From Natronococcus roseus (lineage in GTDB: Archaea; Halobacteriota; Halobacteria; Halobacteriales; Natrialbaceae), in NCBI RefSeq assembly GCF_043677095.1, contig NZ_JBHLJR010000003.1:1-64000 (forward strand): 64,000 bases of DNA, given 5' to 3'. A model generated the notes under the pieces. It saw nothing but the letters and a program-made list of their open reading frames with translations, did no database searches and was not told the DNA's origin. Below are positions 1 to 7,932 of this stretch, piece by piece. The position numbers and the translations under genes are program-made. The stretch's first letter is position 1, and each line of letters begins with the position of its first letter.

Positions 1-95
1 AATGCGTACGCGGAAACAGCTGACGAGTGGCTCAGATCGTTCGCCTTTGCGTGGAATCAGCTTATCTGAACACGATGTCGTCCTCACGGCTAACC

Positions 96-103
96 TTTAT
101 ATC
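96..103 (+). promoter_or_regulatory. TATA-like box upstream of formamidase gene
   Basis: The motif CTTTATAT lies about 25-30 bp before position 124-126, so a transcript would start just before the formamidase reading frame. No strong Shine-Dalgarno sequence precedes the chosen ATG. The call rests only on spacing and base composition. Confidence 0.4.
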
Positions 104-153
104 GACTACCCATATGATGTGAATTGTTGGCATGTGCCAATAGATATGCTCCT

Positions 154-1419
154 ATGCCAGAAACACGATTTAGCGTCGATACGGAACGAGACCCGGACGA
201 ACAGCCCGACAAGACACCGCACAATCGATGGCACCCGGACATTCCGGCAACTGTCTCGGTAAAACCGGGGGACACCTTCCGGCTGGAGATGCTCGACTGG
301 ACGGGTGGACAGATCCACAACGACGAGAACCCGAACGATATCCGAGACGTCGAACTGGAACAGGTCCACTATCTCAGCGGACCGGTCGAGGTAGACGGCG
401 CCGAACCCGGCGACTTGCTCAAGGTCGAACTGCTCGATCTCGGACCGCTTCAGGAGATGGAGTGGGGGTTCAACGGTATCTTTTCCCAGCAGAACGGCGG
501 CGGCTTTCTGACGGATCACTTCCCGGACGCCGCGAAAACGATCTGGGACGTCGACGGCACTGTCGTCTCATCCCGACACATCCCGGACGTTCAGTACGAA
601 GGGAAAATCCATCCCGGACTGATCGGAACTGCCCCGTCACACGAGCTCCTCGAGGAATGGAATACGCGCGAACGGGAGCTGATAGAGAAACACGAGGAAG
701 ATCCGGAGTCGATTCAAAACCATCCGACCGGCGAGGAAGACCCACCGGTTGCGAATCCGCCGACCGAAACGGCCGCACTGATGGGTGAGATGGACCCCGA
801 CGAAGCCGAAGAAGCTGCGCGGGAGGGAGCCCGCACCGTTCCCGGCCGTGAAAACGGTGGCAACTGTGATATCAAGGACCTCTCGCTCGGAACGACCATC
901 TACTTCCCGGTCTACGTCGAGGGTGCCAAGCTTTCGATGGGCGACATGCACGCATCACAGGGCGACGGCGAGATCTCGTTCTGCGGTGGTATCGAAATGG
1001 CAGGGTACGCCGATCTCCGCGTCGACGTCGTCAAAGACGGAATGGAGAAACACGGCGTCGATCATCCGATCTTCCAGCCGGGTCACCGCGGTCCCGACTT
1101 CTCGGATTGGGTCACGTTCGAGGGCTACTCCGTCACTGAAGACGGAGAGCAGCGGTACATGGACGCCCACGTCGCCTATCGAAGAGCCGCACTCGAGGCG
1201 ATCGATTACCTCGCGAAATTCGGCTACAGTCGTGAGCAAGCGTACATGTTGCTAAGTACCGTCCCGGTCGAGGGACGGATCAGTGGAATCGTCGACGTTC
1301 CAAACGTCTGTGCGACGCTTTCGATTCCGAACGAGGCCTTCGAGTTCGATATTACTCCCGACTCGTTGGGCGAGTCGAAAAACCGAAGCAAGAGTGTCGT
1401 TACTGACGATCCCCTCTAG
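154..1419 (+). CDS. formamidase/acetamidase (FmdA/AmdA family)
   Basis: A 421-residue cytoplasmic amide hydrolase of the FmdA/AmdA family, which splits formamide or short amides to acid and ammonia. Family hallmarks are the N-terminal beta-rich block with VKPGDTFRLE, the QNGGGFLTDHFPD segment, the Gly/Asn-rich PGRENGGNCDIKDL stretch near the middle, and the metal-site-like MGDMHASQGDGEISF segment. Length fits the family. The frame is open from 124, but the ATG at 154 (MPETRF) is preferred because the upstream residues do not look like family sequence. Two other nitrogen-release genes lie in the window (an amidase at 3440-4939 and nitrile hydratase at 18393-20097), so a role in using amides as a nitrogen source is plausible. 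Substrate is not determined by sequence. Confidence 0.9.
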   Translation: MPETRFSVDTERDPDEQPDKTPHNRWHPDIPATVSVKPGDTFRLEMLDWTGGQIHNDENPNDIRDVELEQVHYLSGPVEVDGAEPGDLLKVELLDLGPLQEMEWGFNGIFSQQNGGGFLTDHFPDAAKTIWDVDGTVVSSRHIPDVQYEGKIHPGLIGTAPSHELLEEWNTRERELIEKHEEDPESIQNHPTGEEDPPVANPPTETAALMGEMDPDEAEEAAREGARTVPGRENGGNCDIKDLSLGTTIYFPVYVEGAKLSMGDMHASQGDGEISFCGGIEMAGYADLRVDVVKDGMEKHGVDHPIFQPGHRGPDFSDWVTFEGYSVTEDGEQRYMDAHVAYRRAALEAIDYLAKFGYSREQAYMLLSTVPVEGRISGIVDVPNVCATLSIPNEAFEFDITPDSLGESKNRSKSVVTDDPL

Positions 1420-1744
1420 TCAACTTGATTTTTGAGAGTCGACTGAGAGTGCTGCGAAGTCGTCTATAGTAGCCACTGAAAATCAGTGCGCACCCGCTCG
1501 CACGGCGGCTGTACGATCGGTGTGCAAACCGTTTCAGTTGTTACTGTAGAGTTCGGAGCGGTATCGATACGTCCTTGCTCGAGATCACGTTCGCTCGAGA
1601 CGGGATACTCTGACGTCTCGATAGACGGTACCGAATCGAGTATCAAACACCCCCTGTCGACACCAGTGAGTCGACGTGACGGAGAACTCTGTGCTTGCCT
1701 CTAGAGTAGCTTGCTCTTCGACCAGTAAAAATATTGGAACGCGG
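1420..1744. other. intergenic stretch without a recognisable gene
   Basis: A T-run (GATTTTTGAG) follows the formamidase stop and could end transcription. No open frame here has haloarchaeal protein character, and no RNA gene or repeat was recognised. Confidence 0.5.
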
Positions 1745-2014
1745 TCACTGTTTGCGGGCGCTGAGCGAGATGCTCTTGACGCCGTACTTCCCGCAGGCGT
1801 TCGCCGCCTGCTCCGAGACGAACTCGTACTGCGTGTTCTCCCGGAGTTCCAGTACCTCGAGGCCGGCGGCTTCGATCGCGCCCGTGTACTCGCCGGTCCG
1901 TTCGGCGCCGCCGATACACGCCGCCCAGAGATCCGCGTCGGTCTTGATGCTCTCGGGTAGCTGCCGTTCGCTGATGATGTCGGAGAGGGCCAGCCGTCCG
2001 CCCGGTTTGCGTCC
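1745..2014 (-). pseudogene. C-terminal remnant of an ArsM-like SAM methyltransferase
   Basis: Reading the minus strand from 2014 gives about 88 codons starting at the methyltransferase post-motif KPGGRLALSDI. It continues through LPESIKTDADLWAACIGGA and EAAGLEVLEL and ends at a TGA (complement of 1745-1747) after KYGVKSISLSARKQ. This is the pattern of the last third of class I methyltransferases of the arsenite methyltransferase/UbiE type. An in-frame stop (complement of 2015-2017) lies directly upstream, and the SAM-binding N-terminal part is absent. No start codon or ribosome site is visible. It is best read as a truncated relic. The specific ArsM assignment is an inference from the CIGGA/AGL block. 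Confidence 0.7.
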
Positions 2015-2172
2015 TCACTATCGTTCACCCGGCTTCCGCAGTGATCGGACAGTTCTGGCGAAAGTCGCGTACGTCGCGCGCCAAACCATCTCTCCGCAGG
2101 TGTCTTTGTTCTCCTCCCAGCGCTCGAGAACCGACGGCTCCCTATATGGGCTGTGCAGTCGGACGATGTTGC

Positions 2173-2589
2173 ATGAGGATTCTCGTTCCGCTCGACGACT
2201 CCGAACCGGCACGGGCAGCACTCGAGCACGCGTTCGAAACGTTTCCGGAGGCCGACGTCACGGCGTTGCACGTTGTCAACCCGTCCGTCTCCGCGTACCG
2301 AAACGACGCCCCCTACAACTTTCCGCGAGCCGTCGAGCTCGAGGAGGAGAAAGCCGAGACCCTGTTCGAGATAGCCCACGAAATCGCCGACGAGTACGAT
2401 CGAACGGTCGAGACCGAAACCGTCGTCGGCTCGCCGCCTCGAGGGATCGTCGAGTTCGCCGAGGAACACGGCGTCGACGGCATCGTCCTCGGCAGCCACG
2501 GTCGGTCGGGCGTCTCGCGCGTCCTGCTGGGAAGCGTCGCGGAACAGGTCGTGCGACGCGCACAGGTTCCGGTGACGGTCGTCCGGTAG
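2173..2589 (+). CDS. universal stress protein UspA family
   Basis: A 138-residue single-domain UspA protein. The N-terminus MRILVPLDDSEPARAALEHA forms strand 1 and the following helix. The C-terminal GSHGRSGVSRVLLGSVAEQV block matches the nucleotide-binding G-2x-G-9x-G-S pattern of ATP-binding USPs, and the last strand is VPVTVVR. The ATG at 2173 gives the usual family N-terminus, whereas the longer frame from 2041 does not. The gene stands alone, with a methyltransferase relic upstream. Family members bind ATP and act in stress survival. The exact partner is unknown. Confidence 0.93.
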   Translation: MRILVPLDDSEPARAALEHAFETFPEADVTALHVVNPSVSAYRNDAPYNFPRAVELEEEKAETLFEIAHEIADEYDRTVETETVVGSPPRGIVEFAEEHGVDGIVLGSHGRSGVSRVLLGSVAEQVVRRAQVPVTVVR

Positions 2590-2738
2590 CGACGCGGCGA
2601 GCGATTGCGGCCGCTCGAGAACGCGTCGACCATCGCCACGAACGACGCGCCGATCGCCGTTCGTATCGGTATCGACGATTCCAGGGAATCGAGAATCGGG
2701 TTGCAGTTCACTACCGACGGTCCCCTCACTCTCGACCG

Positions 2739-2858
2739 ATGGAAACGAACGAATTCCTCGACGGCGAGGCACTTACTGGAACGCACGCGGCGATCGTTTT
2801 CGGACTGTGGATCGGACTCGTGGTCGTCGGCGCCTTCGTCCTGACGTTCGTGGTGTAA
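2739..2858 (+). CDS. small single-span membrane protein
   Basis: A 39-residue frame starting METNEFLDGEALTG and followed by a hydrophobic helix (about residues 15-38, IVFGLWIGLVVVGAFVLTF) that runs to the C-terminus. The acidic N-terminus with a single span is typical of haloarchaeal short membrane proteins. The whole longer frame around it is out of character, so only this last part is proposed as coding. It lies 149 bp downstream of the stress protein. Function unknown. Confidence 0.6.
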   Translation: METNEFLDGEALTGTHAAIVFGLWIGLVVVGAFVLTFVV

Positions 2859-3023
2859 GCGAACCGTCGCTCTCGGAGATACCGAGACGGCCCTTCTTAC
2901 GGTGACGTGACGGAACAGCAGAGAAGTATCCGGTCCTGGCGCGGGACCGTTTCAGCAAACTCTACCCGAGATCGGTCGGAGTGAAAGGCGAGAATCTTGG
3001 GACGATCTCGAGACGGGGCGAGT

Positions 3024-3383
3024 TCAATCGTCGCCGGCCAGCCGCCTGAAGACGACGTAGAGGACGGCGAACATCACGAGGAACGTGAGTAGTCCCTGTG
3101 TGGCCTTCGCGAACGCGCTCTTCCCGTCGGCCTCGGTTTCGGCTTCGGTCTCGTCGTCCTCGTCAGCCGGACGCTCGTCCTCGCCGCCCTCGTCGATCTC
3201 GAACTCGTCCTCGCTGCCCTCGAGCGCTCCGTCGGTCGTCCCGGCCGGCTCGTCGATCGACCCCTCGACGGCCTCGAGGATCGGTTCCTGTAGCGGCGTC
3301 TCCATCGCGGCGCGGACCGCCTCGTGGGCGAGTAGCTGAACCAGTTCGTGCTCCAGGTCGAGTTCCTCCATCGTCGGTCTCAT
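3024..3383 (-). CDS. acidic protein with C-terminal membrane anchor
   Basis: A 119-residue protein. Residues 1-45 look helical (EELDLEHELVQLLAHEAVRAAM). Residues 50-87 are an extremely acidic low-complexity linker. Residues 97-114 form one transmembrane span (LLTFLVMFAVLYVVF), followed by a short RR-containing tail. The start is either MRPTMEE at 3383 or the internal ATG at 3371. It is transcribed in the same direction as the amidase upstream (stop at 3440, 56 bp away), so the two may be co-transcribed. Conserved-hypothetical in appearance. Function unknown. Confidence 0.7.
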   Translation of the reverse strand: MRPTMEELDLEHELVQLLAHEAVRAAMETPLQEPILEAVEGSIDEPAGTTDGALEGSEDEFEIDEGGEDERPADEDDETEAETEADGKSAFAKATQGLLTFLVMFAVLYVVFRRLAGDD

Positions 3384-3439
3384 CGTGACGAAGGCTTGAA
3401 CGTACAGTCGGATAACTGTTGCAACTTGCGAGACGACGG

Positions 3440-4939
3440 TCAGGCCTGCTCGAGAGCGTAGGCCGCGTTCAGCGCCGTGGCGTCGTCGAACCTCGAGGAG
3501 ACGAGCATCAGTCCGACCGGAAGCCCGTCGACCTCGCCGGCGGGGACGCTGACGCCGGGGTGACCGGTTCGGTTGAACGGCGTCGCGTTGTGGACGATGT
3601 CGCTCTCCCGCAGGCGCTGGTGCTGATCTCGCTCGGGCTGGTGTTCGGGCGGTTTCGTCACCGCCGTCGGCATCGCCAGCAGGTCGTACTCCTCGAGGGC
3701 CGCGTCGTACCGTTCGGTGAGGTCGACGACGAGGTTCATCGCGCGGGCGTAGTACCGCGAGTGGTACTCGGTGTTGGTGTACGACCCCATGAGCAACAGG
3801 AGCTTGAGCCGCGGCGGGAAGTCGTCGCTCTGGGCCCGCCGGTACTTGCCGAAGGATTCGATCCACGAGCGGTTGTACCACGCCTTCCAGCCGTGGCCCA
3901 GTCCTTCCCCGGAGATGGCGTCGAGCAGCCCCTCGGAGGTACAGACGTCGTGGATGTCCTTCGCGTCGAGGTGCATCGGTATCGAGACCTCCTCGACGGA
4001 GGCGCCCTCGGCCTCGAGCCGGTCGATCGCATCCCGCGTGGTGTCGAGGATCTTCTCGTTGGCGCCCTCGCGGTCGAACCCTTCCTCGAGCACGCCGATC
4101 GAGAGCTCGGAGACGTCGCCGTCCAGTTGCTCCGCGTACTCTTCGACCGGGACGGTGCTGTGGTTCCGGAGGTCACGTTCGTTGCTCCCCGCGATCGTCG
4201 TGAGGGTGCGCGCGACGCTCTCGACGTCGGGACCCATCGGTCCCGGGTGGTCGATCGCGTGCTCGATCCCGATACAGCCGGTGTAGGGAACGAGACCGTA
4301 CGTGGGCTTGTGGCCGACGATCCCGCAGAATGCCGCTGGGACGCGGACGCTGCCGCCCTGATCGGAGCCGATCGCGACGTCGACCTGGTTTCTCGCGACG
4401 GCGACCGCGCTCCCCCCGCTCGAGCCGCCAGCGAGGTAGTCGTCGTCGTCAGGGTGGAGAACGGGACCGAACGCGCTGTGACCGGTCGAGGTCATCGCCA
4501 TGTCGTCCATATTCGTCTTCCCGACGATATCGGCCCCGGCCTCCAGCAGCCGCGTGGTGACCGTCGCGTCCCGGTTGGGGACGTAGCCCTCGACGACGTA
4601 GGAGCCACAGGTCATCTCGACGCCCGCGACGGAGACGTTGTCCTTGATACCGATCTCCCAGCCGTCGAGGTCGCCGCCGTCGTCGCCGCCGACGAAACAC
4701 TGGGTCACCCAGGCGTTGTGTGGGTCCTCCTCGCTGGTCACGCGCCGACCCGCGTTTCGCGTCCGGTTCTCGTCGCCGCCCAGTCGCGGCTTCGGATCGT
4801 ACGACATGACCGTCTCGTACGAACCCATCTTCTCCTCGGCCATCTCTACGAAGAACTCTAACTCCTCGTCGGTGAGATCGAGAAACAGGTCCTCCCCTAG
4901 CTCCGCGAAAACGTCTTCCGTCGGTACCCGCAGTGGCAT
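3440..4939 (-). CDS. amidase (amidase-signature family)
   Basis: A 499-residue amidase-signature enzyme. The catalytic Lys-cisSer-Ser triad is visible as K99 in GIKDN, S173 in GGSSGGS and the Ser of GSDQGGS (about residue 197). The following PAAFCGIVGHKPTYG is also diagnostic. Stand-alone length and an N-terminal helical extension of about 80 residues suggest a general amidase rather than GatA, which would be expected near other gat genes. It would hydrolyse an amide to acid and ammonia in the cytoplasm. The window also encodes a nitrile hydratase about 14 kb away, whose amide product such an enzyme could use. That link is an inference. Confidence 0.92.
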   Translation of the reverse strand: MPLRVPTEDVFAELGEDLFLDLTDEELEFFVEMAEEKMGSYETVMSYDPKPRLGGDENRTRNAGRRVTSEEDPHNAWVTQCFVGGDDGGDLDGWEIGIKDNVSVAGVEMTCGSYVVEGYVPNRDATVTTRLLEAGADIVGKTNMDDMAMTSTGHSAFGPVLHPDDDDYLAGGSSGGSAVAVARNQVDVAIGSDQGGSVRVPAAFCGIVGHKPTYGLVPYTGCIGIEHAIDHPGPMGPDVESVARTLTTIAGSNERDLRNHSTVPVEEYAEQLDGDVSELSIGVLEEGFDREGANEKILDTTRDAIDRLEAEGASVEEVSIPMHLDAKDIHDVCTSEGLLDAISGEGLGHGWKAWYNRSWIESFGKYRRAQSDDFPPRLKLLLLMGSYTNTEYHSRYYARAMNLVVDLTERYDAALEEYDLLAMPTAVTKPPEHQPERDQHQRLRESDIVHNATPFNRTGHPGVSVPAGEVDGLPVGLMLVSSRFDDATALNAAYALEQA

Positions 4940-5069
4940 ACTCGAACAGTGGGCCGTCCGGTGGAAGTGAGCGGCGGTGGCACGCGCAAGCAGCAGGGTC
5001 CGAAGTCAGGAAGAGCGAGTGGCGGCGAAAGCGGTTCGTCGACCGATCGGATTCGGCGTCCGACCGGAA

Positions 5070-5312
5070 CTAGGTTCGTTTCAGGCGGATCTCCCGATCG
5101 GTGACCGCCTTTACGTTGTTGTCGTCGATCGGATACGACTCCTCATCGTCGGCGTCACCCCAGCCAAGCTGGGATTTGAGCGTGTCGGTCATACCCGGAT
5201 CCGGGTTCACGTAGGCGGTTCCCGCGTCGACCTCGCTGACGATGCCGATCTGGTCGCCGTTGGCGTTGACGACGTCCTTACCTTCGTCCTCCTCGGTGAA
5301 CGTTGCACACAT
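5070..5312 (-). CDS. PRC-barrel-like small protein
   Basis: An 80-residue protein beginning MCATFTEEDEGKDVVNANGDQIGIVSEVDAGTAYVNPD, the pattern of a PRC-barrel fold (V-x-N-x-G-x-x-I-G-x-V). This is followed by a basic-acidic tail. Such small haloarchaeal PRC-barrel proteins are common and have no assigned reaction. It stands between divergent genes with no operon partner. Confidence 0.8.
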   Translation of the reverse strand: MCATFTEEDEGKDVVNANGDQIGIVSEVDAGTAYVNPDPGMTDTLKSQLGWGDADDEESYPIDDNNVKAVTDREIRLKRT

Positions 5313-5453
5313 ACATCGAAATCATCGGATGCCGCCTGGGAATAGCCACCGCAGGAGACTGCAGGGGACCGTGACCCTCTCGGATTAGCGAGTGTCTCGA
5401 TCGTCGACCGGTTCGGGGGAACGCTTTCGTCGCTCGAGTTCGCATCGCTACCG

Positions 5454-5702
5454 ATGACACGACTGGTCGAACTCGAGGCGATCGGGCCGCGAAAGCTCAA
5501 GCCGTCGGATATCGACGACGGGAAGGGCGACGTCGCGGTCTGTCAGTGCGGGCTCTCGAAATCGTTTCCGTTCTGTGACGGCAGCCATCGACGGACGGCC
5601 GACGAGGAAGAGGACACGACGTACGTCTACGACGACGACGGCGAGCGGTCGGTCGTCGAGCGGGTCGTGACTCGAGAAGACGTCGACGGAAGCGACGAGT
5701 AG
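5454..5702 (+). CDS. CDGSH-type iron-sulfur protein
   Basis: An 82-residue protein carrying one CDGSH box, C30-Q-C32-G-L-S-x3-P-F-C41-D-G-S-H45. The three Cys and one His would ligate a labile [2Fe-2S] cluster. There is no membrane anchor, so it is a soluble archaeal CDGSH protein for electron or cluster transfer. The acidic C-terminal tail is haloarchaeal. Its stop (5700-5702) abuts the stop of the convergent ATPase remnant (5703-5705). Confidence 0.92.
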   Translation: MTRLVELEAIGPRKLKPSDIDDGKGDVAVCQCGLSKSFPFCDGSHRRTADEEEDTTYVYDDDGERSVVERVVTREDVDGSDE

Positions 5703-6364
5703 TCAGAGCGAGCGAGCCGAGTTCAGCACGACGAGCAAGCTGCTCGTCGCCATCGCGACGGCCGCGAACAGCGGGTTGAGCAGTCCGGTGATCGCCAGGG
5801 GGATCGCGACGGCGTTGTAGACGAACGCCCAGCCGAGGTTCTGGCGAATTCGCCGGTTGGTGGCGGCCGCGACGTCGAACGTCTCCGCGACCAGTCCGAG
5901 GTCGTCACTCACGACGACGGCGTCTGCGGCGTCAGTCGCCAGTTCGGTACCGCTTCCCAGTGCGATGCCGACGTCGGCGGCGGCGAGCGCCGGTGCGTCG
6001 TTGCTGCCGTCGCCGACCATCGCGACCCGACCCCGCGATCGGAGCCGTCGAACCGTCTCGGCTTTCGCCTCGGGCGGGACGCCCGCGAAGACCTCGTCGA
6101 CGCCGTCGACGTCCCGAAACCGGTCCGCCGCGGCGCCCTCGTCGCCGGTGAGGACGACGACCTCTCGGTCGTCGGCGAGGGTCGCGACCGCCTCCTGCCA
6201 CTCCGCTCGAGGCGCGTCACCGACCTCGAGGACCAGCGGCGCGTCGGTGACGACGGTCCCCCCACGGAGGGAGTCGCCGGAGACCGTCCACCTCCTCGCG
6301 TTCGTCCTCGAGTCCCACGCGACGGAGGCACTCGAGTCGATCGCCTGGCTGGGGGTGAACCGGT
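5703..6364 (-). pseudogene. C-terminal fragment of a P1B-type heavy-metal ATPase
   Basis: The minus strand encodes the end of a metal P-type ATPase: a P-domain segment with VPPEAKAETVRRL, the hinge MVGDGSNDAPALAAADVGIALGSGT, and the last membrane pair ending LLVVLNSARSL. Reading upstream, the same frame stays open to about 6350 (DSLRGGTVVTDAPLVLEVGDAP), while a neighbouring frame looks more protein-like above 6290 (GLEDEREEVDGL), suggesting a frameshift there. The metal-binding domain, the CPx membrane motif and the DKTGT phosphorylation site are all missing, because a divergent gene begins at 6366. It cannot be a working pump. A complete copper ATPase is encoded at 35807-38089. Confidence 0.75.
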
Positions 6365-6365
6365 A

Positions 6366-6584
6366 GTGCGGATCTCGAAGGCCGGGCTGTTAGTCGTCCT
6401 GGCGCTGCTCGCCCCGCTGCTCGTCGAGTTACGGACGGTGTTATCCTGGGTGAACGTTGAGCTGACCGTTCTCGAGACCGCGGTCGTCGGCGCCGTCCTC
6501 ATCGTCGTGATCCTCGTCTGGGCGTTTCTTCCCGAGAACGGAGACGGGAAGACGGCCGAGGGGGACGCCTCGAGCGAAAACTGA
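6366..6584 (+). CDS. two-span small membrane protein
   Basis: A 72-residue protein from a GTG start (MRISKAGLLVVLALLAPLLVE). Two hydrophobic helices (about 6-22 and 35-55) flank a short loop, and an acidic tail follows. The pattern resembles the small CbaC-like subunits found next to haloarchaeal ba3-type oxidases and copper ATPases. The flanking truncated copper ATPase fits the idea of a relic of such a cluster, but no oxidase gene is present here. The CbaC link is tentative. Confidence 0.6.
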   Translation: MRISKAGLLVVLALLAPLLVELRTVLSWVNVELTVLETAVVGAVLIVVILVWAFLPENGDGKTAEGDASSEN

Positions 6585-6595
6585 ACGGTTCTCCC

Positions 6596-6907
6596 CTACC
6601 AGGTTTCGATTCGACCCTCGCGAACGTCCTCGACGCAGCCCTCGCAGTCGGGATGGCCGGCCTCGTAGCAGGCCGGGCGGTACTCCTCGTCGAGTAGCGC
6701 GGCCCGTCGCTCGGCGTAGCGTCGACAGACGATCTTCGCGCGGTCCCGCTCGTCGGTCGGCAGCCCGCGGGCGTTTCTGGCCGACTGATAGGCCTCTCGG
6801 GCCTCCCCGAGCTGACCGTCCGTCGACTCCCGTAGCTCCTCGTACTGCTCGCCCGCCTCCCGGAGCTTCGTCCGGAGGAACCGCTCGAGCCGACGACGGT
6901 CCGACAT
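6596..6907 (-). CDS. conserved haloarchaeal Cys-containing helical protein
   Basis: A 103-residue protein, highly charged and helical (RRRLERFLRTKLREAGEQYEELRE), with KIVCRRYAERRAALLDEEYRP in the middle and a C-terminal Cys cluster RPACYEAGHPDCEGCVEDVREGRIETW. The Cys-x8-Cys-x2-Cys arrangement could bind a metal or form disulfides. It looks like a widely conserved haloarchaeal family of unknown function. It converges on the small membrane protein gene, with 11 bp between stops. Confidence 0.8.
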   Translation of the reverse strand: MSDRRRLERFLRTKLREAGEQYEELRESTDGQLGEAREAYQSARNARGLPTDERDRAKIVCRRYAERRAALLDEEYRPACYEAGHPDCEGCVEDVREGRIETW

Positions 6908-6955
6908 CGTCGTTCGGTTAGGCGGGCGGACACATAGTCCCGTCGCCGGACCGGG

Positions 6956-7708
6956 CTACAGCTCCTGGCGGGTCGGCCGGAGCAACAGCTCGTTGACGTC
7001 GACGTGCGTCGGCTGGCTCACCGCGAAACGGATCGACCGGGCGACGTCCTCGGGCTCGAGCGGCGTTATCCCCTCGAGCATCTCGTCGACCATCTCCCGC
7101 TGGTCCTCGTCGGGGATGTGTTCGGGAAGTTCGGTGTCGACGAAGCCGGGCTCGATGCTCGTCACTCGGATGTCCGAATCGGCGACCTCCTCGCGAAGCG
7201 ACTCCGAAAAGGCCGTCACGCCGAACTTCGAGGCATTGTACCCGCTCGAGCCGGCGTAGGCCTTCCGGCCCGCGACCGACGAGAGGTTGACGATGTCGCC
7301 CTCGCCCGACTCCCGCATAACGTCGAGGGCAGCCTGGGAAGCGACCATCACCGCCTGGACGTTCAGATCGAGCATCTGCTGCCAGTCGTCGGGATCCGCA
7401 GTCGCGACCGGCTCGAGTAGCATAACCCCGGCGTTGTTGACGAGCACGTCGAGTCCGCCCAGCTCCGAGACGGTGGTGTCGACCATCTCCCGGACCTGGG
7501 TCTCCTCGGTGACGTCGGTCGGGACGACGAGCGCCTCGCCGCCCGCCGTTTCGATCTCGTCGGCAAGGGACTCGAGGCGGTCCTCGCGGCGGGCGGCGAG
7601 CGCGACCGACGCGCCCGCGTCGGCGAGTTCGCGGGCCGTCGCCGCGCCGATTCCGGACGATGCGCCGGTTACGAGTGCGACCTGGTCGTCGAGTGGATCG
7701 GTCATCAT
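6956..7708 (-). CDS. short-chain dehydrogenase/reductase
   Basis: A 250-residue classical SDR. The nucleotide-binding TGASSGIG lies near residue 14, NNAG near 90 and the catalytic Ser with Y-N-A-S-K near 155. The segment after the Rossmann second strand (AARREDRL) suggests NADP(H) preference. The start ATGATG at 7703-7708 is preceded by GGAGGTG, a good Shine-Dalgarno sequence, so the longer frame from 7756 is rejected. Substrate unknown; related haloarchaeal enzymes are annotated only as SDR oxidoreductases. Confidence 0.9.
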   Translation of the reverse strand: MMTDPLDDQVALVTGASSGIGAATARELADAGASVALAARREDRLESLADEIETAGGEALVVPTDVTEETQVREMVDTTVSELGGLDVLVNNAGVMLLEPVATADPDDWQQMLDLNVQAVMVASQAALDVMRESGEGDIVNLSSVAGRKAYAGSSGYNASKFGVTAFSESLREEVADSDIRVTSIEPGFVDTELPEHIPDEDQREMVDEMLEGITPLEPEDVARSIRFAVSQPTHVDVNELLLRPTRQEL

Positions 7709-7932
7709 CACCTCCCTCGAGGGACCTCCCACGGAAAGGCCGCCGGGAGCCAGCAATCCGCCCGGGGACCGGCAGACGGATCAGTGCGCGTACGGTGCGG
7801 GCAGGCGGGTCGGTACGTACGGACCGAGGGGACGGCTCAGTCCGTGCAAAGCGGGAGATCTGGGGGATTCCGTGACGAAATCGAGATCGACTCATGGAGA
7901 AACGTTTTTTCGATCCGTGTTGCACGGAACCC

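Noticed and set aside
1585..2858. Long overlapping reading frames on both strands (395 and 374 codons)
   Set aside because: Composition is Arg/Ser-rich and not acidic. They are shadows of the stress protein gene and the methyltransferase relic.
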